Shown: positions 1 through 20,686 of the stretch, one piece after another | Numbering within the stretch: position 1 is the first letter of the stretch | Layout of the letters: each line of letters starts with the position of its first letter | Assembly (NCBI GenBank): GCA_004335635.1 | Contig: QAXH01005005.1 | Span: forward strand, 16,640-46,534 | Direction: 5' to 3' | DNA: 29,895 nucleotides | Source: Chloromonas sp. AAM2 | Taxonomy: Eukaryota > Chlorophyta > Chlorophyceae > Chlamydomonadales > Chlamydomonadaceae | Position numbers and translations under genes: made by a program | Notes under the pieces: generated by a model | The model's input: the letters and a program-made list of their open reading frames with translations, nothing else | Told to the model about the DNA's origin: nothing | The model's database searches: none

Positions 1-63
1 CAGGACCAGCATGCGTTTTGCATGCACCCACATATTCCATATCATACTGATGTGTGTTTCCAG

Positions 64-10687
<10,624 letters not shown>

Positions 10688-10734
10688 CAACCACGTGATA
10701 GAAACGGATGGAGGCACGTGGCCACTGGCCACGT

Positions 10735-10787
10735 CAGCATTACACAGCAGCTGACGGTCGCAGCGGAACAAGAAGGGTTTGACTGAA
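10735..10787 (+). pseudogene. Partial duplicate of the IFT140 terminal-exon tail
   Basis: TTACACAGCAGCTGACGGT and GAAGGGTTTGA here repeat TACACAGCAACTGACGGT and GAAGGGTTTGA of the last exon (10618-10681), with the middle of the acidic segment lost. It lies 50 bp after the true stop, so it falls in the probable 3' UTR. Confidence 0.65.
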
Positions 10788-11036
10788 GGGTGGCATAGAA
10801 ACGGATCATGCCCTCTCCTTGACACTTTTAATGCGTTCCATGGTTGGCCGGTACAGACTCCGAACCAACTTGAGACAAGGGCAACAGGCTGTTGCTGCAC
10901 GGGACTGTAGGCTTAGTCTGGCATTTCATGCCGCAACAGATAGGCCTGTTATTGTCTGTCTTTTCTCTTCACCTGTTTCCCCCTTGTTCTGAATGGATGA
11001 TGTCCTTTCCAAGACAATGTCCATTCACTTCTGTTT

Positions 11037-11150
11037 TTTTGCTCTTTGCGCCTTGTAGTTGCCTTCTGTTGCTCAGGGTTTATTAGGACGGTATGCAGCC
11101 TCGGCTCTTGCATGGCTTGCTAGCGTTCGCGCTCAGTGCATGTGGGCCCG
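11037..11150 (+). repeat. Dispersed repeat family C, copy 2
   Basis: TTTGCTCTTTGCGCCTTG, GTTGCCTTCTGTTGCTCAGG and CTTGCATGGCTTGCTAGCG match the copies at 20571-20686 and (reversed) 7404-7530. An AT-rich stretch (AATATATATA) follows, as in the other copies. Confidence 0.65.
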
Positions 11151-11154
11151 CCGA

Positions 11155-11159
11155 TGTAA
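11155..11159 (+). terminator. Possible poly(A) signal (TGTAA) for IFT140
   Basis: TGTAA is the usual polyadenylation motif of chlorophycean nuclear genes. This is the first I see on the plus strand after the stop codon, about 470 bases downstream. It lies at the end of a dispersed repeat, so the assignment is weak. Confidence 0.2.
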
Positions 11160-11962
11160 TCAAAATATATATACTGTCACCTGCGCCGGCCCTTGTACAT
11201 GACTGTTACATGGCGACGTGCCGCACGCTGAGCCTTGACACTTCAGGCACGCTTGAGCTACCACTAAACTTGACCGCCGGCACAAGATTGGCTTTAGTAG
11301 ATGAAGTTCTTGGGTTGTGAGTATTACATTGGTGCGGATGAAGCCACAAAGATCAAACAAGCTCTAGCTCGGACAGTTGCAGCCACCAGAAAATATCTTG
11401 CTTATATCATGCAAATCACGGCCTGCTATCAGCTTGATTTCGTCCGCCATCACCCACCAAAAGCCAAGGTAATTAAAAATTCCTCAATAAACTGATAGTA
11501 ATCATTCTGAAAAAACATACCTCCTGTTGTTAGGATGCCAACCCTACGAATTGGTAGCTGTTACCAGCTTACTATAACTCGCTTATTTAGAAAAGGAGGG
11601 ACGGTCAAGGACCAATGTGCTGGGGAATGAAAAGCGTGGGCAGCTCGTGCGTCCCTCCCTTGCAAGTGATAGGCCGCCATGAAAAGCATGCTGATCCGAC
11701 CAGCAACTCATGCCAGCAACCCATGCAACGAATGCAATTTACCTTCATGTCAATTTTTGACAGACCATTCTTGTACAAGCACAGGCATATCAGTGTCAGT
11801 GTTGCAGCATCATCCAAATCAAATAGGTTGCTGCTGAAAACCCAGTCAACACGCGAACGGTGAGAACATTGGGTCTTGGACGAGCGTGGACAGGAAAGGA
11901 AGTGAACGCACAAGTGAGTTGTGCAGTCAAGTGGTGGAAGCTTTGTGAATGAAGCGGACAAG

Positions 11963-12015
11963 CCTCGTCTTTTGCATGGCTTGCTAGCAGAGCGTTTGGT
12001 GACTGTGGGCGCCCC
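11963..12015 (+). repeat. Dispersed repeat family C, partial copy 3
   Basis: Only the 3' half is present: CCTCGTCTTTTGCATGGCTT, GCTAGC and GTGGGCGCCCC. The interior differs (AGAGCGTTTGGTGACT replaces CTCGCGCTCAGTGCAT), so the copy is diverged or rearranged. Confidence 0.55.
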
Positions 12016-12944
12016 TTGCTGCAGCACTTCTGCATAGAATAAGAGGTTTTGGTTGTGTAGAATGAAAGAAAGAACAACCGAAAGGTGCCGGACATACCGG
12101 TAGATTAGGTGCTCGTTCATGCGAATCGAAAGCTCAAAAGCTGGAGTCCATATCTAGCCAACCAACACCGACCGGCATAGTCGAGACTTGGCACTGGCCG
12201 TACTCTAAACGTCCATTATACCAGTATTCTGTGATACCTTAATGGCCGGCTATGTTCAAACACGGGCATTGGCATAAACAAAAGTCCTGCAATGTAGTAA
12301 TCTTCGGTGTAAGCGAAACTTTGACGAGAAAAGCAACGCGCAAAGCATGATGACATGCGGTCGAAAGGGCTGGCTTAGCAAGTACATGCGAAACGGAGAT
12401 CCAGGGTCGGCGTTCGGGCAAGCACATCCAAACATGCACGAACCCTGGCCTTGGCTCTCGCCTTCAATCTTTAAGGGTCCATAGAGAAAAACAATTTCCC
12501 TTCAATTCAGTCCGCTTGGCTTCGCAGCTGTGGCTGCTGATCCGATTGAAACCAGACGCAACGCAAAGCAACGCAGCTTGCGGCAAATACAACGTCGTCA
12601 TGCGTGAAACAATAAGAGCGCGCGCTGCGTATAAAGCCCTGCTTGCTACCTCATCGTGGCATGCGTTTGGCATGCATAACTTAACGCAATCAAGGCCTGC
12701 TGGCTCAATGCCCACCTTCATGGCATTAACGCACTCAACCGCTGCTCCCGCACGCTGCGCACTGCTGTACCTATCTGCATGCATTTGGCATGCGTCGTCT
12801 ACTGCAAGTATAGGCTGCTTAAGGCGTGACCACCCTGCACGCATCATTGTGGCAGGAACTAAACTATCCGCAACTGCTGCACAATCGGCATGGCTTGTCA
12901 CGTGTGCTGCACGCTGCTGTTGGCATCCCTGCTGCACGTTGTTT

Positions 12945-14344
12945 TCACACCCTGATGTTGTTGAGAATGCTCTGGGCGTTGGCATTGAACTCCTGAGGAG
13001 TGGGCACACGTCCCCTCTGAGCCTGCGCAGAAACGGATTGGCACGTGCTTGAATGTCATTGATTTTTGAAACGGCAGTGGTCTACATGTGTTTACATGCG
13101 GATGGATGCTAAGTCTGGAGACGTTAAAAATAATGTGGACTGCATAGCAGATAGTATTGCAGACATTCAGCATATTGCTCATACTGGTTGACTAAACACT
13201 TGTATTGGTTCCTTGTTGGTTCCTTGGTTGCTCTCTTGGCCTTAGTGACCAGCGCCCTCCAGACATGTAACAGCTCTGGCTGCTGTGCCTTCGCGAAAAG
13301 GCTTAGAGGGTAGTGGACATCCACAACTATGCTCACCTTGAACTGCCTCACATACGCTTTGGCCTGTGTGTAGAACTGCTGGTGCACGTAGTACACTGGC
13401 TGCTTCACGTTATTGTTGTCAATGAGCCACCAACCCTGCAAGCATCGGAAGCACAGGCAGAATAATGACATCATGAAGCGAGTCAACCTATGTACGGTTG
13501 TTACAGATTGTTTTGCAGCTGATTCACTGGATACTGGCAGAAGCATGATATCGCTTTAAGATGACTCAGTTCTGCAAGGTGTATGGTGCCTTGTTACAGG
13601 GTATGTAGTACTATGTCCACTTAAAACATATGCATGGCCTGGCCTACCTTCTGGTAACCCGCTGAGTCGTCGTTATTGTACAGCTGCCAGTAGAGCACGA
13701 AGGGCAGCTGGTACTCAAATGATATCTTCACCAGGGCGATCATGCGCTGAGCTGCCTCCTGAGGCGAGTAGGGGTTGTTCGACTCAGGACCCTGGTAGAG
13801 ACCCTGTGAGAAACGGAAGCCAAAACGGAAAAACGGTTGCACACCCCTGGTAGAGATCGTTCGTGTGGACAAGAAGGGAATGAAGGTGGAGAAATGGCCC
13901 TCTGAAAACGAACATGCAGGGGAGGCACAACCAGGAAAACACGGATGCAGGGATGAGCATGTGATTGCGGCGCACTTAAAAGGTGCCCGCTAGTCCTAGG
14001 TCGCACTCACGTATTCACCAATGAACACTCGGCTGCCATAGGGGGCTGGCTGCCCTGGGTTCATGTAGTTGGTGAGGGTCTTGCCGGGCAAACGCTGCTG
14101 CAGAAACCCTGCGCAGCGTCAATGAGGTGCAGCCAACACCATCATAACGTGGCCAATTCGCGCAGTTTTGGGGCCAGCTTGCACCATTTCGAACAACGTC
14201 ATCATTACACGTTGCACTGCCAGTTTGCCTGTTGCCACTGTTTTGAAATAGGACCTCTAGTGATGCAACTCCTCACCTAGGGTTTGGCGCAGGGTGGTTC
14301 CCCAGGGGCGCTCATTGCGGGCCAGGGCGTCATAGGAAGAGTAA
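12945..14344 (-). CDS. Hydrolase gene: exons 9-13 and stop (C-terminal half of barrel)
   Basis: Exons in coding order: 14277-14344, 14011-14108, 13648-13803, 13337-13435, 12945-13022. They encode YSSYDALARNERPWGTTL, FLQQRLPGKTLTNYMN with SRVFIGEY, GLYQGPESNNPYSPQEAAQR with LPFVLYWQLYNNDD, GWWLIDNNNVKQPVYYVHQQ, and AQRGRVPTPQEFNANAQSIL before NNIRV and TGA. Each exon length fits its flanking phases exactly. The last two acceptors are preceded by CCGTTTCT tracts. An open frame continuing past the donor at 13336 to 13124 is available, but the spliced form gives a better C-terminus. Confidence 0.78.
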
Positions 14345-17300
14345 CTGCAGCAAGAAACGTGAAGCAAGCAACGGAGAGTGAGAATGCCGGTGGCAGGATA
14401 AGAAGAGTGAGAACGGCTTTTTATCTGCACTTGTTTTGGATACACCATTGCTCAACCTGGGAATAGCCGTTCACTTACCTTCCAGCCCCTCCTACACCGG
14501 CCCTACCTTCATGAAAGCATCTCTTCCGTCCCCTTCAAGCACCAGGGTTGCCTACCGAAACTTACCATGCTCAATCTGTGCACACATGCCTGCCACCCCT
14601 CTAATCCTCTGCTTAGGTTTGCATCCACTCCTTCCACAGACACTGATGCCTCTTCCGCCACACAAGCCAACACACACCTCATGAAGCCAGACCAGATGTA
14701 GGGCAGCACAACACATCCATTTGAATTTAACATGATGTTTTTCTTCCGGCAACCCCGCACCTGATGAAGTCAGGCCTGATGTAGGGCAGCACCCGGTTGA
14801 CGATGCATGGGGCCGAGCTGCTGCCCATGGCAACACGGGGTTGGTTCAGCTCAAGGTAGTAGTACACCTGTGGCAGTACAACAAGCACCATCCCGTGTCA
14901 ATCAGAATATTACCTGTTGCCACAAACAGAATAATGTGGTTAGTTAGGATTAGCCGTACTTGTACTTGTAATTATGAATTCAGAATAATTTAATGTAATG
15001 ACCCAGAATATATAACTTCGATCTCACCTCCACTCCTGACACGCCTGCGGCCGCCTTCGCATCGTCTATGGCCTTCTGGCGCGTGTTTGCCCAGTCAATC
15101 ATGCCGTTAGGGTCACGTGGGTGCTTGAGAGCCAGGGGCTTGGTGCTGGAGTCGAGAATGTGCCTGTGAGTGGGGCACAGTGAGCACATGGCATTGAGTG
15201 ACTGTGAGCAGCAGCAGTGACTGACTGTGTGCATGAGGAGAAAAAGGTTGTTGGTGTTGAGAATGTGCCGGTGACAATGCAGTCAGTACAGGGGGTGTGA
15301 TCTCGTAAGCAACTGACAAAGCACCAGAAGTCTAGTTACAATGGCAACTTGACAACCAAAGTGGAATAAGTTGAGAAATCAAAAACACTGTCAGAAGAAG
15401 AACTACTGAGAGCAGGCCATGACAAAGGCAGACAGCATGTCAGTCTGGTATGACAGCTTACTCCCACCCCGCTCGTCAACCCACTTGTCATCTCGTTGGT
15501 ATGTAACCCAAACCCGGCACCCTGGCCTCACCAGTCGCCCTCCCAGTTGCCCAGGAAAAACGTCTTTCCCGTGCCCTGGTAACGTCTCATGAGGTACATC
15601 GTCAGCTCGTAGAACTGTGTGCATTTGCACGACAACACAAGGCTTGTGTGTTGGGTTTTGTGCTTGATTTGTTGTTGTTGTTGTTGTTGTTTGCATGCCC
15701 TTCAATCCGGGGAGGATTTGTGAGGAGGGTTTGTGCTTGATTTGTGCGACGCAAGGCCAAGGTTACGAATACTTGTCCCAGGCAGTGCAGAACGAGCTTA
15801 CAAGCCATGTCAAGTAGTGCACAGCGGCTCGAAGGGATCCACACAACACCATGACCCAAGCTCCCCCCTTTGCAAACGGTAATCCCCCAGGCCATAGCCA
15901 ACCTACAGCAACGGCAACCACGTGCTGTGAACCCTACCTGGCGGTATTCCTCATCCAGAGCTGTCCGGTTGGCCTCGAAAGCCTGCAGAGAAAGAAGCAT
16001 ATCTCAGAGTTCACATTTTGTTCATTGGATCACATCCTTTGCCTTGTTTAAGACAAGTTTCATTCCTTGGATCGAATCATCAAGACACCTATCTCTGGTT
16101 TGGTCAATTGCAAGCTTGAAGCATTGCAGCTGGCAACGCCTTTCAACCCAACCCACTCACCCCATATATCCCAAGCCCAGTTCACTCCATCTGAAATCCC
16201 TGGTCCCTTTATTCAGCTTTTTCCTCGGCTTGGCTAAACTCCCCCTAGAACTTCTGAGCCCCCCCCGACTGGTTTGAGTGCTCTGCAAGGAACGCACCGC
16301 GAACATTTTCTGCAGGGGTTGGTTTGCCCGGGTGTAGGTCCACATCATTGTGTACTTGATGGGGCTGTCAAACACCTGTACAGCGGGATCAATTGGAAAT
16401 TGATTGGGAATTGATCGGATTTGATAACCCACTGGTAATGGGCCATGCACTTGCAAGTTTCAGCCCGCTGATCGCCTGGTGATGCGGCATGCACTTTTGA
16501 GTTCGGTGTGAGCATGCTTCACTGCTGGCTGCGGGCACTGATTTCTCTATTGGAGCGCTTTCAGGTTACTTTATTAATCACGTCAACCAACTTCCAGGTT
16601 GATTAGCTTGCCTGTTTCATGTCTGGGTGCAGGCTGACTAGCTGTGTGAGGGTGGTGGTGGGGGCGGCAAAGTCTATACCGTTGTGCCACCGGGGCGTGT
16701 TCATGTACCTGCAGCGGCAAACAGCAACAGCATTCGTTTCATGGCTTTTCACCCACGATACCGCAAGGCCAGCCAATCCAGCAGCAGCCAAAGGCCCCCA
16801 AACAAAGGGGCAGCAGCCGACAAAGGCCCCTAAACAAAGCATGAGCATGATGTCCACATTGATCAAACACGTGCAAGGTTCAGGGGCTTCTGGAAGGTCA
16901 GAGCCCTATGTTCACCATTCTGCAGGGACAGGCCGGGGTGAGCCAGTGTTCAAGACATTTGCATAACAACATCCTGTCTCATTGTTTATTTCCGTTTTTG
17001 ATTACACACAACCTGGCCTTGACGTGTGCAACCCAAGCAGTACGAATCCCGTGTTTCCTTTTGTAAGAAGAATCCTGTGGCGTGCTGTATGACGTGGCGT
17101 GGATAGCTATATGCATCAGTACCCCTGGTCTCAACACTCACTTTGTGACGTCGTGGTTGAGCTTGATCAGGTTTGAGCCCATCTCCTGCACCACCTGAAG
17201 CGCCTCAAGGATGGCGCTCTGTCCCGTGAAACCGTACTTGGGGTTGACCTGTGGGGGCGAGTTAGGGTTAGCTAGGGTTAGCTAGGGTAAGCTGTGGGGT

Positions 17301-18133
17301 TGACCTGTGGGGGCGAGTTAGGGTTAGCTAGGGTAAGCTAGGGTTAGCTAGGGTATGGTGGGGCCAGGTAGTATAGAATAAGCTAGGGTGGCCCACTGTG
17401 CTCGAAACACTCTGCTCAAAACACGAAACAATTTAAGTGTCTCTATGACATCGTGCATGTTAGTACTAACCATGTGCATGCGGGTACCAACCATGTGCAT
17501 GTGGGTACCAACCATATGCATGTGGGTACCAACCATGCTCATGCGCGTACCAACCATGTGCATGCGGGTACCAACCATGTGCGGCAGACACACCCGTGCA
17601 CACCTGCTGCCTGTACATGGCATGCGGGTACACGGATGCATGCAGACACACGGGCACCAAGTCTAGTTCACCAAAAGCTCTGTGCACCAACTTCTTGCAT
17701 GCGGCCACTACATATGCATGCAGACACACCCATGCACACCTGCTGTGTGCCCATGCCCCAGTTGAAGGACTCCACATCATCATAGAAGGGCAGTTCGGCT
17801 GCTGAGGGTGGGGAAGGAGACGGGGGGCGTGGGCTGGGTGGAGGTGGGCTAGGGGGACGCTGGCTGGGTGGTGGTGGTGGGCTGACCTTTGGTTTTGGTG
17901 GTGGTGGGGAGGGGTTGGTTTTCGGTGGTGGGGAGGGGTTGGGTTTCGGTGGTGGGGAGGGGTTGGTCTTTGGTGGTGGAGATCGGTCATTTGTTGGTGG
18001 GGGAGATGCGTTGGTTCTTGGTGGGGGAGGAGGGCTGGTTCTAAGCTGGGAGGGGTGGGTTGACTGCTGAGCCACATCATTAGACCATCCACGCGTCACC
18101 TCTTCAACAGTCCAGTAGTTTTGAAGAAGGGAC
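12945..18133 (-). CDS. Secreted TIM-barrel glycoside-hydrolase-like protein with Ser/Pro-rich linker (13 exons, 5' end unresolved)
   Basis: Thirteen exons join in frame to a TGA at 12945-12947, encoding a catalytic-type domain of about 400 residues after a proline-rich segment. Features suggesting clan GH-A: VNPKYGFTGQSAIL with MGSNLIKLNHD (barrel start), KTFFLGNWEGDW (candidate acid/base Glu after a strand), RPDFISYSSYDAL, SRVFIGEYG (candidate nucleophile Glu at a strand end) and LPFVLYWQLYNND (last strand with Trp). The two Glu are about 137 residues apart. The linker is SPPP-rich as in volvocine hydroxyproline-rich wall proteins, which suggests an extracellular protein. The exact family and substrate are unknown to me. 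No signal peptide was found, because the exon or exons before 18133 could not be resolved. Same strand as, and downstream of, the channel gene. Confidence 0.75.
14678..14709 (-). repeat. Intronic copy of an exon end with its splice donor (hydrolase gene)
   Basis: On the minus strand GTGCTGCCCTACATC and CTTCATGAG|GTGTG repeat GTGCTGCCCTACATC and CTTCATCAG|GTGCG at 14792-14759, 83 bp away. The translated remnant is VLPYIWSGFMR against VLPYIRPDFIS. The true exon is the outer copy at 14761-14867. Confidence 0.75.
14761..17248 (-). CDS. Hydrolase gene: exons 2-8 (N-terminal half of barrel)
   Basis: Exons in coding order: 17142-17248, 16612-16708, 16298-16375, 15938-15982, 15532-15614, 15028-15163, 14761-14867. 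They encode VNPKYGFTGQSAILEAL, YMNTPRWHNGIDFAAPTTTL, VFDSPIKYTMMWTYTRANQ, AFEANRTALDEEYRQ, FYELTMYLMRRYQGTGKTFF with GNWEGDW, DPNGMIDWANTRQKAIDDAK and VYYYLELNQPRVAMG. Phases are 2, 0, 0, 0, 2, 0, 2. The intron after the exon at 16612 has a GC donor (ACAG|GCAAGC); reading through it would break the frame. Introns carry a retroposon copy (15655-15744) and otherwise little recognisable. Confidence 0.75.
15655..15744 (-). mobile_element. Short retroposon family A, minus orientation, (CAA)n tail
   Basis: Direct repeats GTTTTGTGCTTGATTTGT (15655-15672) and GGTTTGTGCTTGATTTGT (15727-15744) flank an element of only about 55 bp. On the minus strand it reads AATCCTCCCCGGATTGAAGG, then GCATGCAAACAACAAC and more CAA. 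It is the most 5'-truncated of the five copies. It lies in the hydrolase-gene intron 15615-15937. Confidence 0.7.
17240..17356 (-). repeat. Duplicated splice acceptor and TAGGGTTAGC array
   Basis: The acceptor of the exon 17142-17248 (CGCCCCCACAG|GTCAACCCC on the minus strand) recurs 56 bp upstream (plus-strand 17296-17315) together with the GAGTTAGGGTTAGCTAGGG that follows it. The intervening and following bases are an array of about 10 bp, AGGGTTAGCT, to 17356. Confidence 0.85.
17464..17582 (+). repeat. 21-bp minisatellite
   Basis: About six copies of GGGTACCAACCATGTGCATG plus one base, in the first resolved intron of the hydrolase gene. Confidence 0.9.
17585..17609 (-). repeat. Intronic copy of the linker-exon splice donor
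   Basis: CAGACACACCCGTGCACACC+TGCTG here matches 17721-17745 at 24 of 25 bases. The latter spans the donor at 17739 (minus: CAGCAG|GTGTGC). The copy has an equally good CAGCAG|GTGTGC junction. Confidence 0.75.
17740..18133 (-). CDS. Hydrolase gene: Ser/Pro-rich linker exon
   Basis: The frame is open from 18195 down to the donor at 17739 (CAGCAG|GTGTGC). A plausible acceptor, CCAACGTAG|GTCCC, sets the upstream end at 18133; the ORF could instead start at an ATG at 18193-18195. The segment reads WTVEEVTRGWSNDVAQQ, then about 75 residues of SPPP, SPPPPP, PPSPRPPS and KTNPSPPP repeats, then AAELPFYDDVESFNWGMGTQ. Such linkers are heavily O-glycosylated in green algae and separate domains of wall proteins. 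The presence of WTVEEVTRGW before the linker suggests at least one more domain or signal upstream that I could not assemble. Confidence 0.7.
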
Positions 18134-18382
18134 CTACGTTGGATGACACCAGGAGTACACACTAACCGTACATTTGACAGCGATAGGATACACAATCAAT
18201 GGGATAGGGATGCATCAAGTACAGATCGGACCGGACGATGAAGACAAGAAGGATGGGCATTGACTTCTGCACTGCATGGCACTCGCTTACACAAGCACTT
18301 GCCATGTGTGTGCATGCAACACTCACACACGCCTGCACACCATAACGGAGTGCGTGTTGTGGCTCGGAAGTGGACTGCCATG

Positions 18383-18450
18383 TACGCAGTCATCTGTATG
18401 CAGTCATCTGTATGCAGTCATCTGTATGCAGTCATCTGTATGCAGTCATC
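18383..18450 (+). repeat. 14-bp tandem repeat, about five copies
   Basis: Unit GTATGCAGTCATCT, nearly perfect, ending in CATCATGTG. In the unassigned region upstream of the Ser/Pro-rich exon. Confidence 0.95.
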
Positions 18451-20570
18451 ATGTGATAGTGTGGCAAGTTGCAGTGGCGTGTGTGATAGGCAGTTGACAG
18501 GTCTTTGCGTGTGCACACTCCTGGTCGTGCAAAACTCAGAGCTAGAAACGTCTGCATTTGCTCAGAATCGTGTTATTACCTTTTAGACCCTGCAACTGCC
18601 GTTACTGACGATGAAAGGAGAAGCACAAAGACGTAACACCTGCGTCAGGCAGTTGGGGCAAGCGTTGTGATGATGCTAGTCATCAGCAGCCCTCTTGGCC
18701 TTCAGCTGCTGTTTGCTTTCAGCTGCTCTTTGCCTTTCAGATGCAGCTATCAAGGTGTTGTTGCTAAGTGCTACTGAAGGGAAGGTGCTACTGAAAGGGT
18801 GTTGCTGATGGGGTGTTGCTAACGAGCTTGTTGTATCATGCCAGTGTTGAGTTGCCGTCACTGGGATTGTACTGCCGTTATATTGTTGTCAAGCGTGCTT
18901 GCAGGTGCTTGTAAGTGCTGGTAAGTGAATGGTGCTGGGGATGGTGCAACAACCGTGCTGCTGCCAGCAGTGATGTGTAGGGCAAGTGGCCGAACCAAGT
19001 GCATTGCAGACCAGGAGTCCGCTGATAGAGCCATCACGGGATATCGCAATGGAATTGAACTGCTGCAATGGGATTGCTAGCCGGTGGCAGTAGAGGCTGT
19101 GCCGGGTTCCGGGTACGTGTAACGGTCAAGTCGCGAGGGACGCTGAGTGGCAAGAAGAGCTGGACGGTGGTACTGAGAGGGAATCGGCTACACTTACGTC
19201 AGCAGTGGAATCTGGCTCCCGCATTGGGCTGGGGACTGCCGGGTCCAGTTGCGCGGGGTTGCTACGACTGCCATGGCTTTGAGTGAGGTAGACTGGGCGG
19301 TAGGAATGTCTACTGACTGCAGAGAATTGAGTGCCTTCTGTTGATCCTCTGCTTCAGGGCTGAAAGGGCACCTCCGTTGATTTAGCTTGACTGCCGGCTT
19401 TCGGGGCTTTGACCAATACTTGTCCGGGAACTGCTATAGCCGAAGCAACTTCCGGCAGCCCAAGGCCTGTTAAACAAGGATATGAATGGTGTAAGGAGGA
19501 GTGGCGTAAATAGAAGGCGCAACAGTAAAGAGTAAAGTACGGCTAGAAACTGCCGAAAGGAAGAAATGGTCCGCAGACAAGCCGCCTTTGGTTTCTTTGG
19601 GGAGGCTGGTTGCGTGCTTACATGTGCCCTGAAAGTCAACGGTGCGTGGCAAGCTTCGGTGTACGGCTTGAACTGAAATGCAAACTTGAACAGTTTGGTG
19701 TTGCAAGCGTCAGTCTGAAGGTAAACGGGGTGAGTCCGACGGGATGGACATCACAGTATCCCGAGAGTCAGTCGCCAAACTGCACACGCTGCCAAGAATG
19801 CAGCCATCGACGTTCAAAATGGTCTACCATTGCCTAGATGAAGGCGTCAGGAAGGTCAAGCTCTACCCATCCCTTGTAAAGGGCATCTCTATTGCAGATA
19901 TGTTTGAAAACAGGCTCATCTGAAGATACTGCAACGCAATAGTCAAGTCCCTGCCGGACGCAAGGAGAAAGCAGTGTGCCAGCTTGGAATCCCAACCTGT
20001 CGCACCATGTCATGTACGCCCATGGGGAGGCCCCATGCGTAGACGTATGCTCGCTATCAGCAGGTGGGAAGCAGGCGTGGAAGAAGGCAGGCGGGAAGGA
20101 GGGAAGAAGGCAGGCAGGCAGGACGTGGTTCAGCACTGGACACACTCCAGTTCGCTCGTCTTATCATGTTTTTGAAGTCCTGAAGCAATGGATACCATGC
20201 AATACTCAGTAAGCGGCTACCCCTGCGTGCCCACCCACCTGGTGATGGTTTGCGCGATGTGCCATCTCGTCAGTACGTTCTGGAATGTAGAGCTCCGACT
20301 ACGACATGTTGCAGAACCTGGCTTGCCTGGCAGCATGGCAAAAGCGCTTCTACGTTGCGGTTGCCTATGCATCAAAGCCGGTGGTCTGCTCCATTGAATT
20401 GTCTCACTGCAGTTTGGGATGGATGTAACATGCCTAACAAGCAAACTGGCGCTCGAAAACTTGGGCAGTCCAGCAAAACACACTGGTTTCTGGCTCAGGG
20501 TACGATAGGGCGGTGCACATGACGTTCCGCGTCCTGCCATCCGGCGTATCCGGCGGCTTTCTTGATGCGT

Positions 20571-20686
20571 TGTTTGCTCTTTGCGCTTCAAGTTGCCTTC
20601 TGTTGCTCAGGATGGTTAGGACGGTATCCAGCCTCGTCTCTTGCATGGCTTGCTAGCGCTCGCGCTCAGTGCATGTGGGCCCCCCT
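20571..20686 (+). repeat. Dispersed repeat family C, copy 4
   Basis: The most complete plus-strand copy: TTTGCTCTTTGCGCTTCAAG, TTGCTCAGGATGGTTAGGAC, GGTATCCAGCCTCGTCTC, GCTTGCTAGCGCTCGCGCTC and GTGCATGTGGGCCCCCC, followed by an AT-rich stretch. Confidence 0.7.

Larger units (their letters stand above)
10688..12944. other. Convergent intergenic region between IFT140 and the hydrolase gene
   Basis: Both flanking genes point into this 2.26-kb stretch, so it must hold two 3' UTRs. It contains the duplicate of the IFT140 tail and two copies of dispersed repeat C. Short open frames such as 11301-11495 (+) and 12464-13009 (-) have no recognisable domain and no supporting splice structure. GCATGCGTTTGGCATGC-like phrases recur near 12658 and 12779. 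No gene is called. Confidence 0.6.

Noticed and set aside
11301..11495. Small plus-strand open frame (MKFLGCEYYIGADE...)
   Set aside because: The composition is plausible for protein, but there is no recognised family, no splice context, and it lies in a region where two genes converge.
12464..13052. Overlapping open frames on both strands (about 180 codons each)
   Set aside because: They cover the last exon of the hydrolase gene in wrong frames and show no domain. The spliced 26-codon exon at 12945-13022 explains the conserved part.
13124..13336. Read-through of the exon at 13337-13435 to a stop at 13124
   Set aside because: A standard GTGAGC donor at 13336 and an exact-phase terminal exon at 12945-13022 give a more sensible C-terminus; the read-through sequence looks intronic.
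17466..18092. Minus-strand frame rich in His and Pro in the linker region
   Set aside because: It is a shifted frame of the Ser/Pro-rich exon. The SPPP frame continues into the conserved FYDDVESFNWGMG and the correct donor phase.
20571..20686. tRNA gene
   Set aside because: Only the D-arm-like portion resembles a tRNA; no acceptor stem pairing or T-arm was found, and the segment is repeated in the window.
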